Source: an uncultured Eubacteriales bacterium
Lineage (GTDB): Bacteria; Bacillota; Clostridia; Oscillospirales; Oscillospiraceae
Reading direction: 5' to 3'
Assembly: GCA_900556535.1 (NCBI GenBank)
Contig: USPI01000003.1
Coordinates: forward strand, 1-23,742
Length of the DNA: 23,742 nt
A program made the position numbers and the translations under genes. The notes under the pieces were generated by a model. The model had not been told where the DNA came from and did no database searches. It saw nothing but the letters and a program-made list of their open reading frames with translations. Shown one piece after another: positions 1-7,632 of the stretch (the first letter of the stretch is position 1; every line of letters begins with the position of its first letter).

Positions 1-118
1 AGCGCGGCAGATACGGTTTCGTCGGAAGTTTCGATACCGTGCCACCGCAAAAACCGTATCGGTACTATCTCAAGGCGAACCGCCCCAACGGCAGTTGCCA
101 CTATGGCAATAGGGAGTA
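1..118 (-). repeat. AB-family intergenic repeat, partial (A half, reverse)
   Basis: The segment carries the reverse form of the A half. It has the CGGTTTCGTCGG block, then ACCGCAAAAACCGTATCGGTA, then CAAGGCGAACCGCC, and an end resembling the terminal inverted repeat (ACTATGGCAATAG). The same blocks recur at about 6770-6849, 12275-12358 and 12690-12815. The left part is cut by the window edge. It lies upstream of the RND-type gene and ends about 40 bp before that gene's putative promoter. No protein-coding signal is visible. Confidence 0.8.
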
Positions 119-159
119 TATACTCTTTGCGGCGGGAGTTCAAGGAAAATGCCGAAATT

Positions 160-203
160 TTGACAAAAATACTCTTGATGTTTAATTGAATATGTAATAA
201 AAT
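160..203 (+). promoter_or_regulatory. Putative SigA promoter(s) for the RND-type exporter
   Basis: Two overlapping hexamer pairs fit a vegetative promoter. One is TTGACA at 160-165 with TTTAAT at 182-187 (16-bp spacer). The other is TTGATG at 175-180 with TAAAAT at 198-203 (17-bp spacer). The stretch is AT-rich in a GC-rich context and lies just downstream of the repeat. Which pair is used cannot be told from sequence. Confidence 0.6.
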
Positions 204-245
204 AAAGAGCTACATCAAGGTAAACGCAGATAAGTGGAGAAAAGG

Positions 246-2561
246 ATGCAAAAAACAGCAAGGACAATAGTTGACAGCCGCAAGCTCATATTCGTCATTT
301 TCCTCATCGCCGTGCTCGTTTCGGGCTACACCATGACGCTCACGACGGTGGAAAACGACCTGTACCTCTTCCTGCCCGAGGAGACCGAGACGCGACAGGG
401 TCTCAAGGCCATGGACGGGGAGTTTATAACCTATGCGACGGCGCAGGTCATGGTGAAGGACATATCGGTCGAAAACGCGACGAAGCTCGCGGAAAAGCTC
501 GGCAGCATCGAGGGTGTGCGCTCAGCGGTGTTTGACGAGAGCGAGCAGCATTATAAGGACGGCGCGGCGCTGATAACGCTCACGTTTGCCGGCGCGGTAA
601 ACGATGAAATAAGCCAGACCGCGGCGCAGAGTATGCGTGACGCGCTTTCGGATACGCCCGAGGTGAGCATTTACACCTCCGTCGGCACGAACTTCAGCAC
701 GACCCTGCTCAGGGAGATGCTCATAGTCGGCGTTTTGTGCGTCGTCATCGTCATCGCGCTCCTGCTTCTGACCTCGCGCAGCTATGCCGAGGTGCCGGTG
801 CTGCTTATAACCTTTGCGGCGGCAGCCATGATCCAGCAGGGCACGAACTTCGTGTATTCATCAATATCATATGTCGCCAACTCCGTCACGCTCATTTTGC
901 AGCTCGCGCTGGCGATAGACTACGCCATCATACTGTGCAACCGCTTCGCCGAGGAGCGGCAGCATTACGAGGCGCACGAGGCGGCGGTCGAGGCGCTTGC
1001 AAAGGCGATACCGGAGATCGCCTCGTCCTCGCTGACGACCATAGGCGGACTTATCGCCATGACCTTCATGCAGTTCGGGCTCGGCGGAGACCTGGGCAAG
1101 GTGCTCATAAAGTCGATACTCATTTCGATGATAACGGTGTTCACACTCATGCCGGGACTGCTGCTGACCTTCTCCGGGCGCATCGAAAAGACCGCCCATC
1201 GCAGCTTTATGCCCCGCATAGACGGCATCGGCCGCTTTGCGTGGAAAACGCGCAGGATAGTGCCGCCGCTGTTTATATGCGTTGCCGTCGTCGCGTTTTA
1301 TTTTTCGGCCCACTGCCCGTTTTTATATAATTACTCCGATGTGTATCCCGAGCGCCTGAACGAAACGCAGGCCGCACATAAGGAGATAATCGCGCAGTTC
1401 GGCGACAGCAATATGGTTGCGCTCATAGTGCCCTCGGGCGATTATGAGAAGGAAACGCAGATGCTCGACGAGATAAGCCAAAGAGAGCACGTCACCTCGG
1501 TGCTGGGCATCGCGTCCGTTGACGTCATGAACGGCTACAGGCTCAGCGACAGAGTCACGCTCGACGAATTTGCCGGGCTTGCCGGGCTTGACGATGTGAC
1601 CGCGTCGGCGCTGTTTGCGTATTACGGTGCGCGGCAGGGCGAGTATGACGCGGTGGAGACCGACCTGCATCAGTATAAAATTCCGCTTATCGACCTGTTC
1701 ATGTTCATGTACGACATAGCCGAGAGCGGGACGATCGAGCTGCCGCAGGACAAGCTCGAAACGATGGAGAGCCTGTATTCTCAGCTTGCCGAGGCGAAAA
1801 AGCAGCTTCAGGGCAAGAAATACAGCCGAATGCTCGTGTATTCGGACACTCCCGTGCAGTCGGAGGAGAGCTATGCGCTCATAAAGGACGTGCATAACAT
1901 TGCGGCAAGCTACTACGGCGACGATGTTTACGTCACCGGCGACACGGTCGCCTCGCGCGACCTTGAGGAGTCGTTTTCGACCGACAACATTCTTGTCAGC
2001 GGACTTTCGGCGCTGTTTGTCGTCCTGGTCGTGCTGTGCGTGTTCCGCTCGGCGGGGCTTGCGCTGCTGCTCATCGTCGTTATCCTCGGCAGCATATGGC
2101 TCAACTTCTCCATTCCGTACTTTACGGGAAACCGCATTTTCTTCGTCGGCTATCTCATAGTCGGCGCTATCCAGATGGGCGCGAATATAGACTACGCGAT
2201 AGTTATTTCAAACCGCTATCTCGTGCTGCGTCAGCAGCAGTGCTCGCGCAGGAAGGCGATACGCCTTGCCCTCAACGGCGCTCTGCCCACGCTCGTGACC
2301 TCCGGCAGCATCCTCGTCATCGCCGGACTTCTCATCGGATATATCAGCACCGAGGGCATAATCTCCGTCATCGGAGTGACGCTCGGCAGAGGCACGCTTA
2401 TTTCGCTTGCGCTGGTGCTGTTCGTGCTGCCGCAGATGCTCGTCTGGGGCGATAAGATAATAGGCGCGGGCAAGGTGAAAAACCGCCGCCTGCGCATCCC
2501 GCCGATATTTGCCGACGATTTTGAACAGGTCGCGGCGCGGCGCCATTCGGAAAAGTCATAA
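246..2561 (+). CDS. MMPL/RND-superfamily membrane transporter
   Basis: A 771-residue polytopic membrane protein with the duplicated RND layout: one N-terminal TM (about 10-28), a large extracytoplasmic loop, a block of TMs (about 155-310), a second loop, and a second TM block (about 575-740). Each half has the IDYA motif in its fourth-TM-equivalent helix. The acidic residues are D225 and D649, equivalent by position to the proton-relay Asp-Tyr pairs of MmpL3. This supports proton-driven export of a lipid-like or other hydrophobic substrate; the substrate is unknown. The start is ATG 246, with GGAGA six bases upstream; a GTG at 234 is in frame but lies in that ribosome site. The coiled-coil membrane gene follows after 55 bp, probably in the same transcript. 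Confidence 0.87.
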   Translation: MQKTARTIVDSRKLIFVIFLIAVLVSGYTMTLTTVENDLYLFLPEETETRQGLKAMDGEFITYATAQVMVKDISVENATKLAEKLGSIEGVRSAVFDESEQHYKDGAALITLTFAGAVNDEISQTAAQSMRDALSDTPEVSIYTSVGTNFSTTLLREMLIVGVLCVVIVIALLLLTSRSYAEVPVLLITFAAAAMIQQGTNFVYSSISYVANSVTLILQLALAIDYAIILCNRFAEERQHYEAHEAAVEALAKAIPEIASSSLTTIGGLIAMTFMQFGLGGDLGKVLIKSILISMITVFTLMPGLLLTFSGRIEKTAHRSFMPRIDGIGRFAWKTRRIVPPLFICVAVVAFYFSAHCPFLYNYSDVYPERLNETQAAHKEIIAQFGDSNMVALIVPSGDYEKETQMLDEISQREHVTSVLGIASVDVMNGYRLSDRVTLDEFAGLAGLDDVTASALFAYYGARQGEYDAVETDLHQYKIPLIDLFMFMYDIAESGTIELPQDKLETMESLYSQLAEAKKQLQGKKYSRMLVYSDTPVQSEESYALIKDVHNIAASYYGDDVYVTGDTVASRDLEESFSTDNILVSGLSALFVVLVVLCVFRSAGLALLLIVVILGSIWLNFSIPYFTGNRIFFVGYLIVGAIQMGANIDYAIVISNRYLVLRQQQCSRRKAIRLALNGALPTLVTSGSILVIAGLLIGYISTEGIISVIGVTLGRGTLISLALVLFVLPQMLVWGDKIIGAGKVKNRRLRIPPIFADDFEQVAARRHSEKS

Positions 2562-2616
2562 CTCGAAAGCGGGCAGGGGGAAAGCCCCGCTTTCGTCGGA
2601 GAAAGGAAAAACGCAA

Positions 2617-4278
2617 ATGAAAAGAACACTGCTTATGCTCATAAGCATACTGCTCGCCGCGTCGTCCGTTTTCGGCATCATCGCATCCGGCAGCGGTCTT
2701 GACGACGTCTCGGACATTCTCAGATACAAGCGCAATCAGAAGTCCGATCTCATTGACTTTGTCGATGTTGTCGAGGATCGCGTCGAGGAGCTGCGCGAGG
2801 TGGAGGCAAACCGCACCGATGAGGAGAAGGAGTATGCCGAGACCGTCGTGACCGATAAGGTAGGCACTCAGAAATACGATGCCGGCAAGGCACAGTATGA
2901 GGCGGGCGCACAGAAGATAGCCAACGGTCAGGCGCAGTATGACGCCGCGGAAAAGACCTATAACGAGAAAAAGGCCGAGTACGACGCAGCCGAGCAGCGG
3001 CTTGCCGAGGGCGAGGCTCAGCTCAACGCGGCCAAAAAGGAGCGCGACGCGGCTCAGGCGCAGCTTACCGCCGCAACCGAGAAATACGAAAATGCGAAGA
3101 AGCTCTTTGCGCTTATCGACAGCAGCACCATCCTGACCAAGGTCGAGGCGCTTCTCGAGCGCTTCGGCTTCACCTCCCTTGAGGAGGCACGCGCCGCCAT
3201 GAAGGAGTATGAGGACGCGCAGGCACAGCTTGCCGAGGCAAACGCTCAGATCTCCGCGGCAGAGCAGCAGATAGCCGACGGCAAGACACAGCTTGCCGAG
3301 GCAAAGCAGCAGCTCGACAGCGGCAAGGCACAGCTCGATTCGGCAAAGCAGCAGCTCGATAACGGCAAGGCGCAGCTTGCCGCCGCGAAGAGACAGCTCG
3401 ATGCCGGTCAGCAGCAGCTCACCCAGAACGTTGAAAAGATGAACGAGGTCAAGGAGGATCTCGCCGCGCAGGACGACGCGAAGGCGGCCGTCACCGCGGG
3501 CATTGAGATACTCATGGATAATGACGAGATCGCAAAGCTCGTCACCGACGAGAACGATTACGAGTCCGTCATCGAGGCTGCGCGCAAGTACGCAAACGAC
3601 GATGCCAAGAAGCTCACGGACGAGCTCGACCTTCGTCAGAGCCTGTATAACCTCCTGCGCATCGTCAGCATCATAGGCATCGCAGCGGGCGTTATCGGAC
3701 TTCTTGCCGCGCTCAGCCCCGCGAAGATAAAGGTCGTTGCGACCCTCGGCGCGACCGCCGTCGCCGCCGCCGGCAGCATCGCAATGAACGGCTACGGCTT
3801 TGCAAACGGCTACCGCGACTTCGTCTACGCTCTCGCCGACGGCTCGGGCAGCGGCTCGCGCCAGCTCATGGCAATGCTCATTCTCATGGGCGCCGCCGTC
3901 GTTGCGTTCTTCGTGGCTCTTGCCTGCTTCAAGGCATATGACGCGGGCGTTGCGGGCAAGGCTTCGGTAAAGAGCGCGCCTGCAGGCTACGACGATGAGG
4001 ATGACGACGATGACGATATTGCCGAGCCTGTTATCCGCCCGTCCGAGCCTGAGCCCAAGCGTGCGAAGAAGCAGCCCAAGCGCCATGCGCCCGTGGAGTA
4101 TGAGACGGATGACGCCGAGGCGGAGCTCAACGAGCTTACCGAGCTCACCCGCCGCCTTAACGAGCAGGCAGACCGCCTTGAGGCCGAGGCGCGTCAGTCC
4201 GAGCTTGAGAAGGCCCGCCGCGAGTATGAGGAGGCGCGCAAGCGCTTCGAGGCAGCCCGCCGCGGCTCCGATGAATAA
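2617..4278 (+). CDS. Membrane-anchored coiled-coil protein (YhgE/Pip-like layout)
   Basis: 553 residues. An N-terminal hydrophobic helix (about 4-22) is followed by some 300 residues of Ala/Gln/Glu/Lys-rich coiled coil, then a cluster of about four TM helices (about 340-445). A very acidic linker (DDEDDDDDD, about 458-468), a basic patch and a second short coiled coil (about 495-550) follow. The central part contains heptad repeats of the type QLDSGKA. This layout resembles the extracytoplasmic coiled-coil segments of YhgE/Pip proteins and of some large Clostridial ABC permeases, but I cannot assign a family. It sits 55 bp behind the MMPL exporter with a good ribosome site (GGAGAAAGG) and is followed by a terminator. 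It may be an accessory or scaffold subunit of that exporter; this is inference from position. Confidence 0.8.
   Translation: MKRTLLMLISILLAASSVFGIIASGSGLDDVSDILRYKRNQKSDLIDFVDVVEDRVEELREVEANRTDEEKEYAETVVTDKVGTQKYDAGKAQYEAGAQKIANGQAQYDAAEKTYNEKKAEYDAAEQRLAEGEAQLNAAKKERDAAQAQLTAATEKYENAKKLFALIDSSTILTKVEALLERFGFTSLEEARAAMKEYEDAQAQLAEANAQISAAEQQIADGKTQLAEAKQQLDSGKAQLDSAKQQLDNGKAQLAAAKRQLDAGQQQLTQNVEKMNEVKEDLAAQDDAKAAVTAGIEILMDNDEIAKLVTDENDYESVIEAARKYANDDAKKLTDELDLRQSLYNLLRIVSIIGIAAGVIGLLAALSPAKIKVVATLGATAVAAAGSIAMNGYGFANGYRDFVYALADGSGSGSRQLMAMLILMGAAVVAFFVALACFKAYDAGVAGKASVKSAPAGYDDEDDDDDDIAEPVIRPSEPEPKRAKKQPKRHAPVEYETDDAEAELNELTELTRRLNEQADRLEAEARQSELEKARREYEEARKRFEAARRGSDE
3268..3414 (+). repeat. 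21-bp tandem repeats encoding coiled-coil heptads
   Basis: Seven consecutive diverged 21-bp units, each beginning with CAG, start at 3268, 3289, 3310, 3331, 3352, 3373 and 3394. They encode seven-residue units such as QLDSGKA, QLDSAKQ and QLDNGKA. Unit length equals one heptad, so gain or loss of a unit would keep both the reading frame and the coiled-coil register. Confidence 0.85.
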
Positions 4279-4286
4279 ATAACTCT

Positions 4287-4314
4287 GCCCTCCGGTCGTC
4301 CGGAGGGCAATTTT
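4287..4314 (+). terminator. Intrinsic terminator after the coiled-coil gene
   Basis: A perfect 9-bp GC-rich stem (4287-4295 with 4300-4308, GCCCTCCGG/CCGGAGGGC) closes a TCGT loop and is followed by AATTTT. It starts 9 bp after the TAA of the coiled-coil gene. Confidence 0.85.
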
Positions 4315-4334
4315 ACGGCTGAACGAGGTAAAAA

Positions 4335-4706
4335 ATGGACAGAAACGAACTGAGAAGCTACATACTCGAAAACTATGCCGCCGCTGCGGACTTCCCGTGG
4401 GTGTCCTCGCCGGAGAACGAGGTTTTTCGGCATGAAAACAGCGGCAAGTGGTTTGCGCTCGTGATGGAGCTGTCCGCGGATAAGTTGGGGCTTGCGAGCG
4501 CGGAGACGATGACGGTCGTTAACCTCAAGTGCGACCCTCTTCTCATCGGCTCGCTGCGCGAAGAGCGCGGCTTTTTTCCTGCCTACCATATGAATAAGGA
4601 GCACTGGATAACCGTCTGCCTCGCCGACGTGCCCGATGATAAGCTCCGCTTCCTCCTCGACCTGAGCTGGTCTCTGTCTATTGGCCATAGGGGCAATGCG
4701 CCTTGA
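4335..4706 (+). CDS. MmcQ/YjbR-family protein with repeat-derived C-terminus
   Basis: 123 residues. The YjbR/MmcQ (CyaY-like) fold signature is visible: an N-terminal helix, then FPWVSSPENEVFRHENSGKWFAL, VNLKCDP, the GFFPAYHMNKEHWITV block, and a C-terminal LRFLLDLSWSL helix. The family is a small alpha/beta DNA-binding-like fold with no firmly known biochemical role. Start ATG 4335 is preceded by GAGG. The last residues (about IGHRGNAP) and the TGA lie inside the AB repeat starting at about 4681, so the native end has been replaced or extended by the repeat. The fold core looks complete. No promoter is obvious between the upstream terminator and this gene. Confidence 0.85.
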   Translation: MDRNELRSYILENYAAAADFPWVSSPENEVFRHENSGKWFALVMELSADKLGLASAETMTVVNLKCDPLLIGSLREERGFFPAYHMNKEHWITVCLADVPDDKLRFLLDLSWSLSIGHRGNAP

Positions 4707-4833
4707 GATTTTACCAATACATTTATTGCGGTGTCTCGGTTACGAGAGTGCGGTGGAAACCGTAGCAGAGCGTTACCGTGTTAGCGCAGTGAAATCTTGC
4801 GCCATTGTCGGTAGCGCTCTGCCCCTCGCGGCA
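4681..4833 (+). repeat. Full-length AB repeat (about 153 bp)
   Basis: A near-complete AB unit in forward orientation. The left terminal repeat GGCCATAGGGGCAATGCGCC is followed by the A block (TTGAGATTTTACC, ATACATTTATTGCGG, CTCGGTTACGA), the B block (GCGTTACCGTGT, GCGCCATTGTCGGTAGCGC) and the inverted end GCCCCTCGCGGCA. The left end overlaps the last codons and stop of the yjbR-like gene. Confidence 0.85.
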
Positions 4834-4837
4834 AGCG

Positions 4838-4900
4838 AGCCGAGCTGACGCAATAAATGTATTCGTAAAGCTTTAAAACGAACTGCCCCTGCGGCGAGCA
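4838..4900 (-). repeat. Partial AB repeat (A half, reverse)
   Basis: A reverse A half directly follows the full AB unit: GAGCTGACGCAATAAATGTAT, then CGAACTGCCCCTGCGGCGAGC at the terminal-repeat end. The two lie tail to tail. It fills most of the space up to the MATE promoter. Confidence 0.75.
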
Positions 4901-4918
4901 GCGGCAGCGGAAAATTTC

Positions 4919-4948
4919 TTGACGGTTGAATAGCTTCGGGATTAAAAT
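4919..4948 (+). promoter_or_regulatory. Putative promoter of the MATE gene
   Basis: TTGACG (4919-4924) and TAAAAT (4943-4948) are separated by 18 bp, just downstream of the repeat. The MATE ribosome site begins about 9 bp after the -10 hexamer, so the leader would be short. Confidence 0.5.
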
Positions 4949-4972
4949 TATCCGCGAAGGGAGCAATGCTCA

Positions 4973-6319
4973 GTGGAAAAGAACCTCACGACCGGCAGCG
5001 TATTCAAAACCATCGTCGTGTTCTCGCTGCCGTACTTTTTATCATACTTTCTGCAAACGCTTTACGGTCTCGCGGACCTGTTCATAATCGGGCAGTTCTG
5101 CGGCGTCGCGGCAACGACCGCGGTGAGCATCGGAAGTCAGGTCATGCACATGCTCACGGTCATGCTCGTCGGGCTTGCGATGGGCACGACGGTCAGCATC
5201 GGGCAGGCCGTCGGCGCAGGCGACAGGCGCAAAGCTTCAAGCAGCATCGGCAACACGATAACGCTCTTTCTCGGCGTCTCGGTCGTGCTCACGGCGCTGC
5301 TCATTGCGCTCGTGCGCCCCATCGTCGCCGTCATGTCGACCCCCGAGGCGGCGGTCGCGGGCACGGTGAGCTACCTCGTCGTCTGCTTCGCCGGCATACC
5401 GTTCATCACCGCCTACAACATCATAAGCAGCATTTTCCGCGGCATGGGAGACAGCCGAAGCCCGATGATATTCATCGCCGTTGCGTGCGCGGCAAACATC
5501 GCGCTGGATTACCTTTTCATCGGCACAATGCGGCTCGGCCCAACGGGTGCGGCGCTCGGCACGACCTGCGCGCAGGCCGTGAGCGTTGCCGTTTCACTCG
5601 CCGCCATCCGCCGCCGCAGGAGCATCACGCTCGAGCGCGGCGATCTTCGCCCGCGCCGCGAAACCATGGGCAAGCTCCTCGGCATCGGGGTGCCGATAAT
5701 GCTCCAGGACGGGCTCATCCAGATCGCGTTCATACTCATAACCGTCATCGCAAACCGCCGCGGACTCACGGACGCCGCCGCGGTCGGCATCGTTGAAAAA
5801 TTCATCGGCTTTGTGTTCCTCGTGCCGTCGTCGATGCTCTCGACGGTCTCCGCGCTCGACGCGCAGAACATCGGCGCGGGCAAGCTCGACCGCGCACGCA
5901 AGACGCTGTTCTACGCCATCGCCATTGCCGCGGGCTTCGGCATCGCCGTGAGCATCCTCGTCCAGTTTGTCGCAGAGCCCATCGTTGGACTGTTCAGCGA
6001 CGACGAGGCGGTCATCGCCGCCGGCGGACCGTATCTGCGCGGCTATATCTTCGACTGCGCCCTCGCGGGAGTGCACTTCTGCTTCAGCGGCTATTTCTGC
6101 GCCTGCGGCAAGTCGATGATCTCCTTTGCGCACAACATAAGCTCCGTTGCGCTCGTGCGCGTGCCCGGCGCGTACCTGACCTCGAAAATGTTCCCGACCA
6201 CGCTGCTGCCGATGGGGCTTGCCACCGCCGCGGGCTCGCTCGTGTCGGTCGTCATCTGCGTCGTCGCCTACCTTATCCTCTCTGTTGACCACCACTGCCG
6301 TGGAGGCAGCGCGTCTTGA
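4973..6319 (+). CDS. MATE-family multidrug/metabolite exporter
   Basis: 448 residues and about 12 TM helices, in the normal MATE range. The N-terminus (LTTGSVFKTIVVFSLPYF, then LFIIGQFCG) and the mid-protein block IFRGMGDSRSP are typical of Clostridial MATE proteins. These export cationic compounds or metabolites using Na+ or H+ gradients; the substrate is unknown. GTG 4973 is chosen because AAGGGAG lies 9 bases upstream and this start gives the family's usual N-terminus. The last residues (about HCRGGSAS) and the TGA come from an AB repeat beginning near 6293, in the same frame as in the yjbR-like gene. Confidence 0.92.
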   Translation: MEKNLTTGSVFKTIVVFSLPYFLSYFLQTLYGLADLFIIGQFCGVAATTAVSIGSQVMHMLTVMLVGLAMGTTVSIGQAVGAGDRRKASSSIGNTITLFLGVSVVLTALLIALVRPIVAVMSTPEAAVAGTVSYLVVCFAGIPFITAYNIISSIFRGMGDSRSPMIFIAVACAANIALDYLFIGTMRLGPTGAALGTTCAQAVSVAVSLAAIRRRRSITLERGDLRPRRETMGKLLGIGVPIMLQDGLIQIAFILITVIANRRGLTDAAAVGIVEKFIGFVFLVPSSMLSTVSALDAQNIGAGKLDRARKTLFYAIAIAAGFGIAVSILVQFVAEPIVGLFSDDEAVIAAGGPYLRGYIFDCALAGVHFCFSGYFCACGKSMISFAHNISSVALVRVPGAYLTSKMFPTTLLPMGLATAAGSLVSVVICVVAYLILSVDHHCRGGSAS

Positions 6320-6442
6320 GGTTGTGCCGATACGATTTTTGCGGCAGCTCGGTTATTGCCATAGGGGCAATGCGCTACCGACATCGGTAGAATTGTTAAC
6401 TGCGCTGTCACGGTAACGCTCTGCCCCTCGTAGCGAGCGAGT
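6293..6442. repeat. Rearranged AB repeat halves after the MATE gene
   Basis: A forward A half (TGCCGTGGAGGCAGCGCG, then GCCGATACGATTTTTGCGG and CAGCTCGGTTA) breaks off near 6356. It continues as a reverse B half (GCCATAGGGGCAATGCGC, ACCGACATCGGTAGAATTGTTAA, TCACGGTAACG). The A half encodes the MATE C-terminus. The junction lacks the usual A-to-B linker, so this looks like a rearranged or recombined pair. Confidence 0.75.
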
Positions 6443-6573
6443 GGCTTCCCCTTGAGGGGAAGCTGTCAGCGATAGCTGACTGATGAGGTGATTAAAAGTC
6501 TTACAATAGGAAATTAAACACCTCATCCGGCTCTCCGCTGCGCTCCGACCCACCTTCCCCTCAAGGGGAAGGC
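6443..6573 (+). repeat. C element (copy 1)
   Basis: A 131-bp structured element. It contains the hairpin CTTCCCC-TTGA-GGGGAAG, then GTCAGC-GATA-GCTGAC, then GATGAGGTG, an AT-rich centre, CACCTCATC, an imperfect hairpin, and CCTTCCCC-TCAA-GGGGAAGG. The two outer hairpins and the GATGAGGTG/CACCTCATC stem make it an overall inverted repeat. Sequences resembling this are, from memory, common between genes in gut Firmicutes. Confidence 0.85.
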
Positions 6574-6587
6574 AAGTGCCGTGTCAA

Positions 6588-6640
6588 TTACGCTGCCTTG
6601 TCTTTTCGGCATTTCAAATAACCAATATTTCCGACCATGC
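6588..6640 (-). other. Non-repeat island between repeats, possible gene remnant
   Basis: About 50 bp that matches none of the repeat modules. On the minus strand it reads as an open frame ending VGNIGYLKCRKDKAA and a TAA at its left edge, directly beside the repeat, which is how intact genes end elsewhere in this window. It may be the 3' tip of a lost gene. It is too short to identify. Confidence 0.25.
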
Positions 6641-6849
6641 GGGCGAGCATTGCTCGCCATTGCCATGGAGGCGATTTCGCCACGAACAATGGCGGTGGAT
6701 TTAAGTACGGTGTCACGGTGGCGGACTTTCGACTAAGACTGCACCTATGGGTGGCGAGGCAGCAACGGTTTTGTCGGTACCCTCGTAACCGTGCAACCGC
6801 AATAACCGTATCCGTAGGAGCGTCAAGGCGCATTGCCCCTGTGGCAATA
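6641..6849 (-). repeat. D half-element plus AB repeat (reverse)
   Basis: The block starts with one D-type palindrome (GGGCGAGCATTGCTCGCC). It continues as a reverse AB unit: ATTGCCATGGAGGCG, then GAACAATGGCGGTGGATTTAA, CGGTGTCACGG, GGTTTTGTCGG, ACCGCAATAACCGTATCCGTA and GGCGCATTGCCCCTGTGGCAAT. An insert of about 30 bp replaces the A/B junction at about 6735-6765. The right end lies 1-2 bp from the stop of the acetyltransferase gene. Confidence 0.75.
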
Positions 6850-6850
6850 G

Positions 6851-7492
6851 CTACGGCAGTTCCGCGATGAGACGGCGGAGCTCGGCGTCGAACAGGGCAA
6901 CGTGGTAGCCGTCAACGAAGCGGTGGTTTAATTCCAGCGTCATACCGAGTATCTTGCGTCCGCTGCCGTCGTCGGTGAACCTGCCCCACGAAACGCGCGG
7001 TATCGCGTCATCGGGGTCAAAATGCCGCTCGTTCGAGAGCGCGGTCAGGTCAAGCCACGGCAGGGACGAGATGTAGATAAGGTTCTGCCCCTCCGCGTCC
7101 ATGTCGATAAAGCCGCGCTGCGCCTCGCTTCGGCGCTTGGCCTCCCGACAAAATTCGACAACGCTGCCCTCGCAGGGCACGGTGACGATGCGGAACAGCT
7201 CGCTGTCCGTGCTCATGTCGGTGAAGCTCGGCACACGCTCACGAAACAGCACTATCTCGCCGTTGAGCTTTGCATAGCGAAACGCCTCGACGGAGTTTAT
7301 CGCCCGCGTCACGAGGCAGGTCAGCGCAAGGTAAAACGACACGCCGTTTGCCTTGACAAACTCGTGCACCCGCGTCACGTCGAGCCTGTACGCAAGGTTA
7401 TAAAACGGCTGGTCGGCCGCGGAGAAAAACTCAAACAGCTCGCGCCGCCGCCAGCTCTTGTAATCAATTATCTCATAGCACCCGTTATTCAT
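6851..7492 (-). CDS. Chloramphenicol acetyltransferase-family (CAT-fold) acyltransferase
   Basis: 213 residues, the usual size of type-A CAT trimer subunits. The catalytic signature HxxxDG is present as H190-RFV-D194-G, followed by YHVALF. Further CAT landmarks are the FYNLAYRLDVT strand near the N-terminus, YISSLPWLDLTAL, and the PRVSWGRF strand. The family transfers acetyl from acetyl-CoA to the 3-hydroxyl of chloramphenicol, but many chromosomal members have other or unknown acceptors, so resistance is not proven. The start is ATG at 7492, preceded by AAGGAGGAG; a longer upstream frame lacks a better site. It is divergent from the MBOAT gene. An AB repeat abuts the stop. Confidence 0.83.
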   Translation of the reverse strand: MNNGCYEIIDYKSWRRRELFEFFSAADQPFYNLAYRLDVTRVHEFVKANGVSFYLALTCLVTRAINSVEAFRYAKLNGEIVLFRERVPSFTDMSTDSELFRIVTVPCEGSVVEFCREAKRRSEAQRGFIDMDAEGQNLIYISSLPWLDLTALSNERHFDPDDAIPRVSWGRFTDDGSGRKILGMTLELNHRFVDGYHVALFDAELRRLIAELP

Positions 7493-7518
7493 TTCGGCTC
7501 CTCCTTTGTAATGGGAAG

Positions 7519-7547
7519 ATTTTAAATTATCCCGACGCAAAATGCAA
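7519..7547 (-). promoter_or_regulatory. Putative promoter of the CAT-family gene
   Basis: Read on the minus strand, TTGCAT (7547-7542) and TAAAAT (7524-7519) are separated by 17 bp. They lie about 27 bp upstream of the start codon and ahead of the AAGGAGGAG ribosome site. Confidence 0.55.
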
Positions 7548-7574
7548 TGCCGTTTCCGCGTCGCGGCGCGAAGA

Positions 7575-7603
7575 TTGACAAAAATATACGCTCTGTGTAA
7601 AAT
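7575..7603 (+). promoter_or_regulatory. Putative promoter of the MBOAT-SGNH pair
   Basis: Consensus TTGACA (7575-7580) and near-consensus TAAAAT (7598-7603) have the optimal 17-bp spacer. They lie 30 bp before the TTG start. Together with the minus-strand promoter they form a compact divergent promoter region. Confidence 0.7.
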
Positions 7604-7632
7604 GAAAAAACACAGAAAGGACGTGGTCGCGC

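Noticed and set aside
6470..6535. CTGATGAG in C elements resembles the hammerhead ribozyme core CUGANGA
   Set aside because: The GATGAGGTG is fully paired with CACCTCATC in the element, no GAAA follows a stem II, and no cleavage-site context is present in any of the four copies.
6588..6833. 81-residue minus-strand open frame in the repeat block
   Set aside because: Most of it is translation of AB and D repeat sequence with no ribosome site. Only the last ~15 residues fall outside the repeats, and these are reported as a possible remnant.
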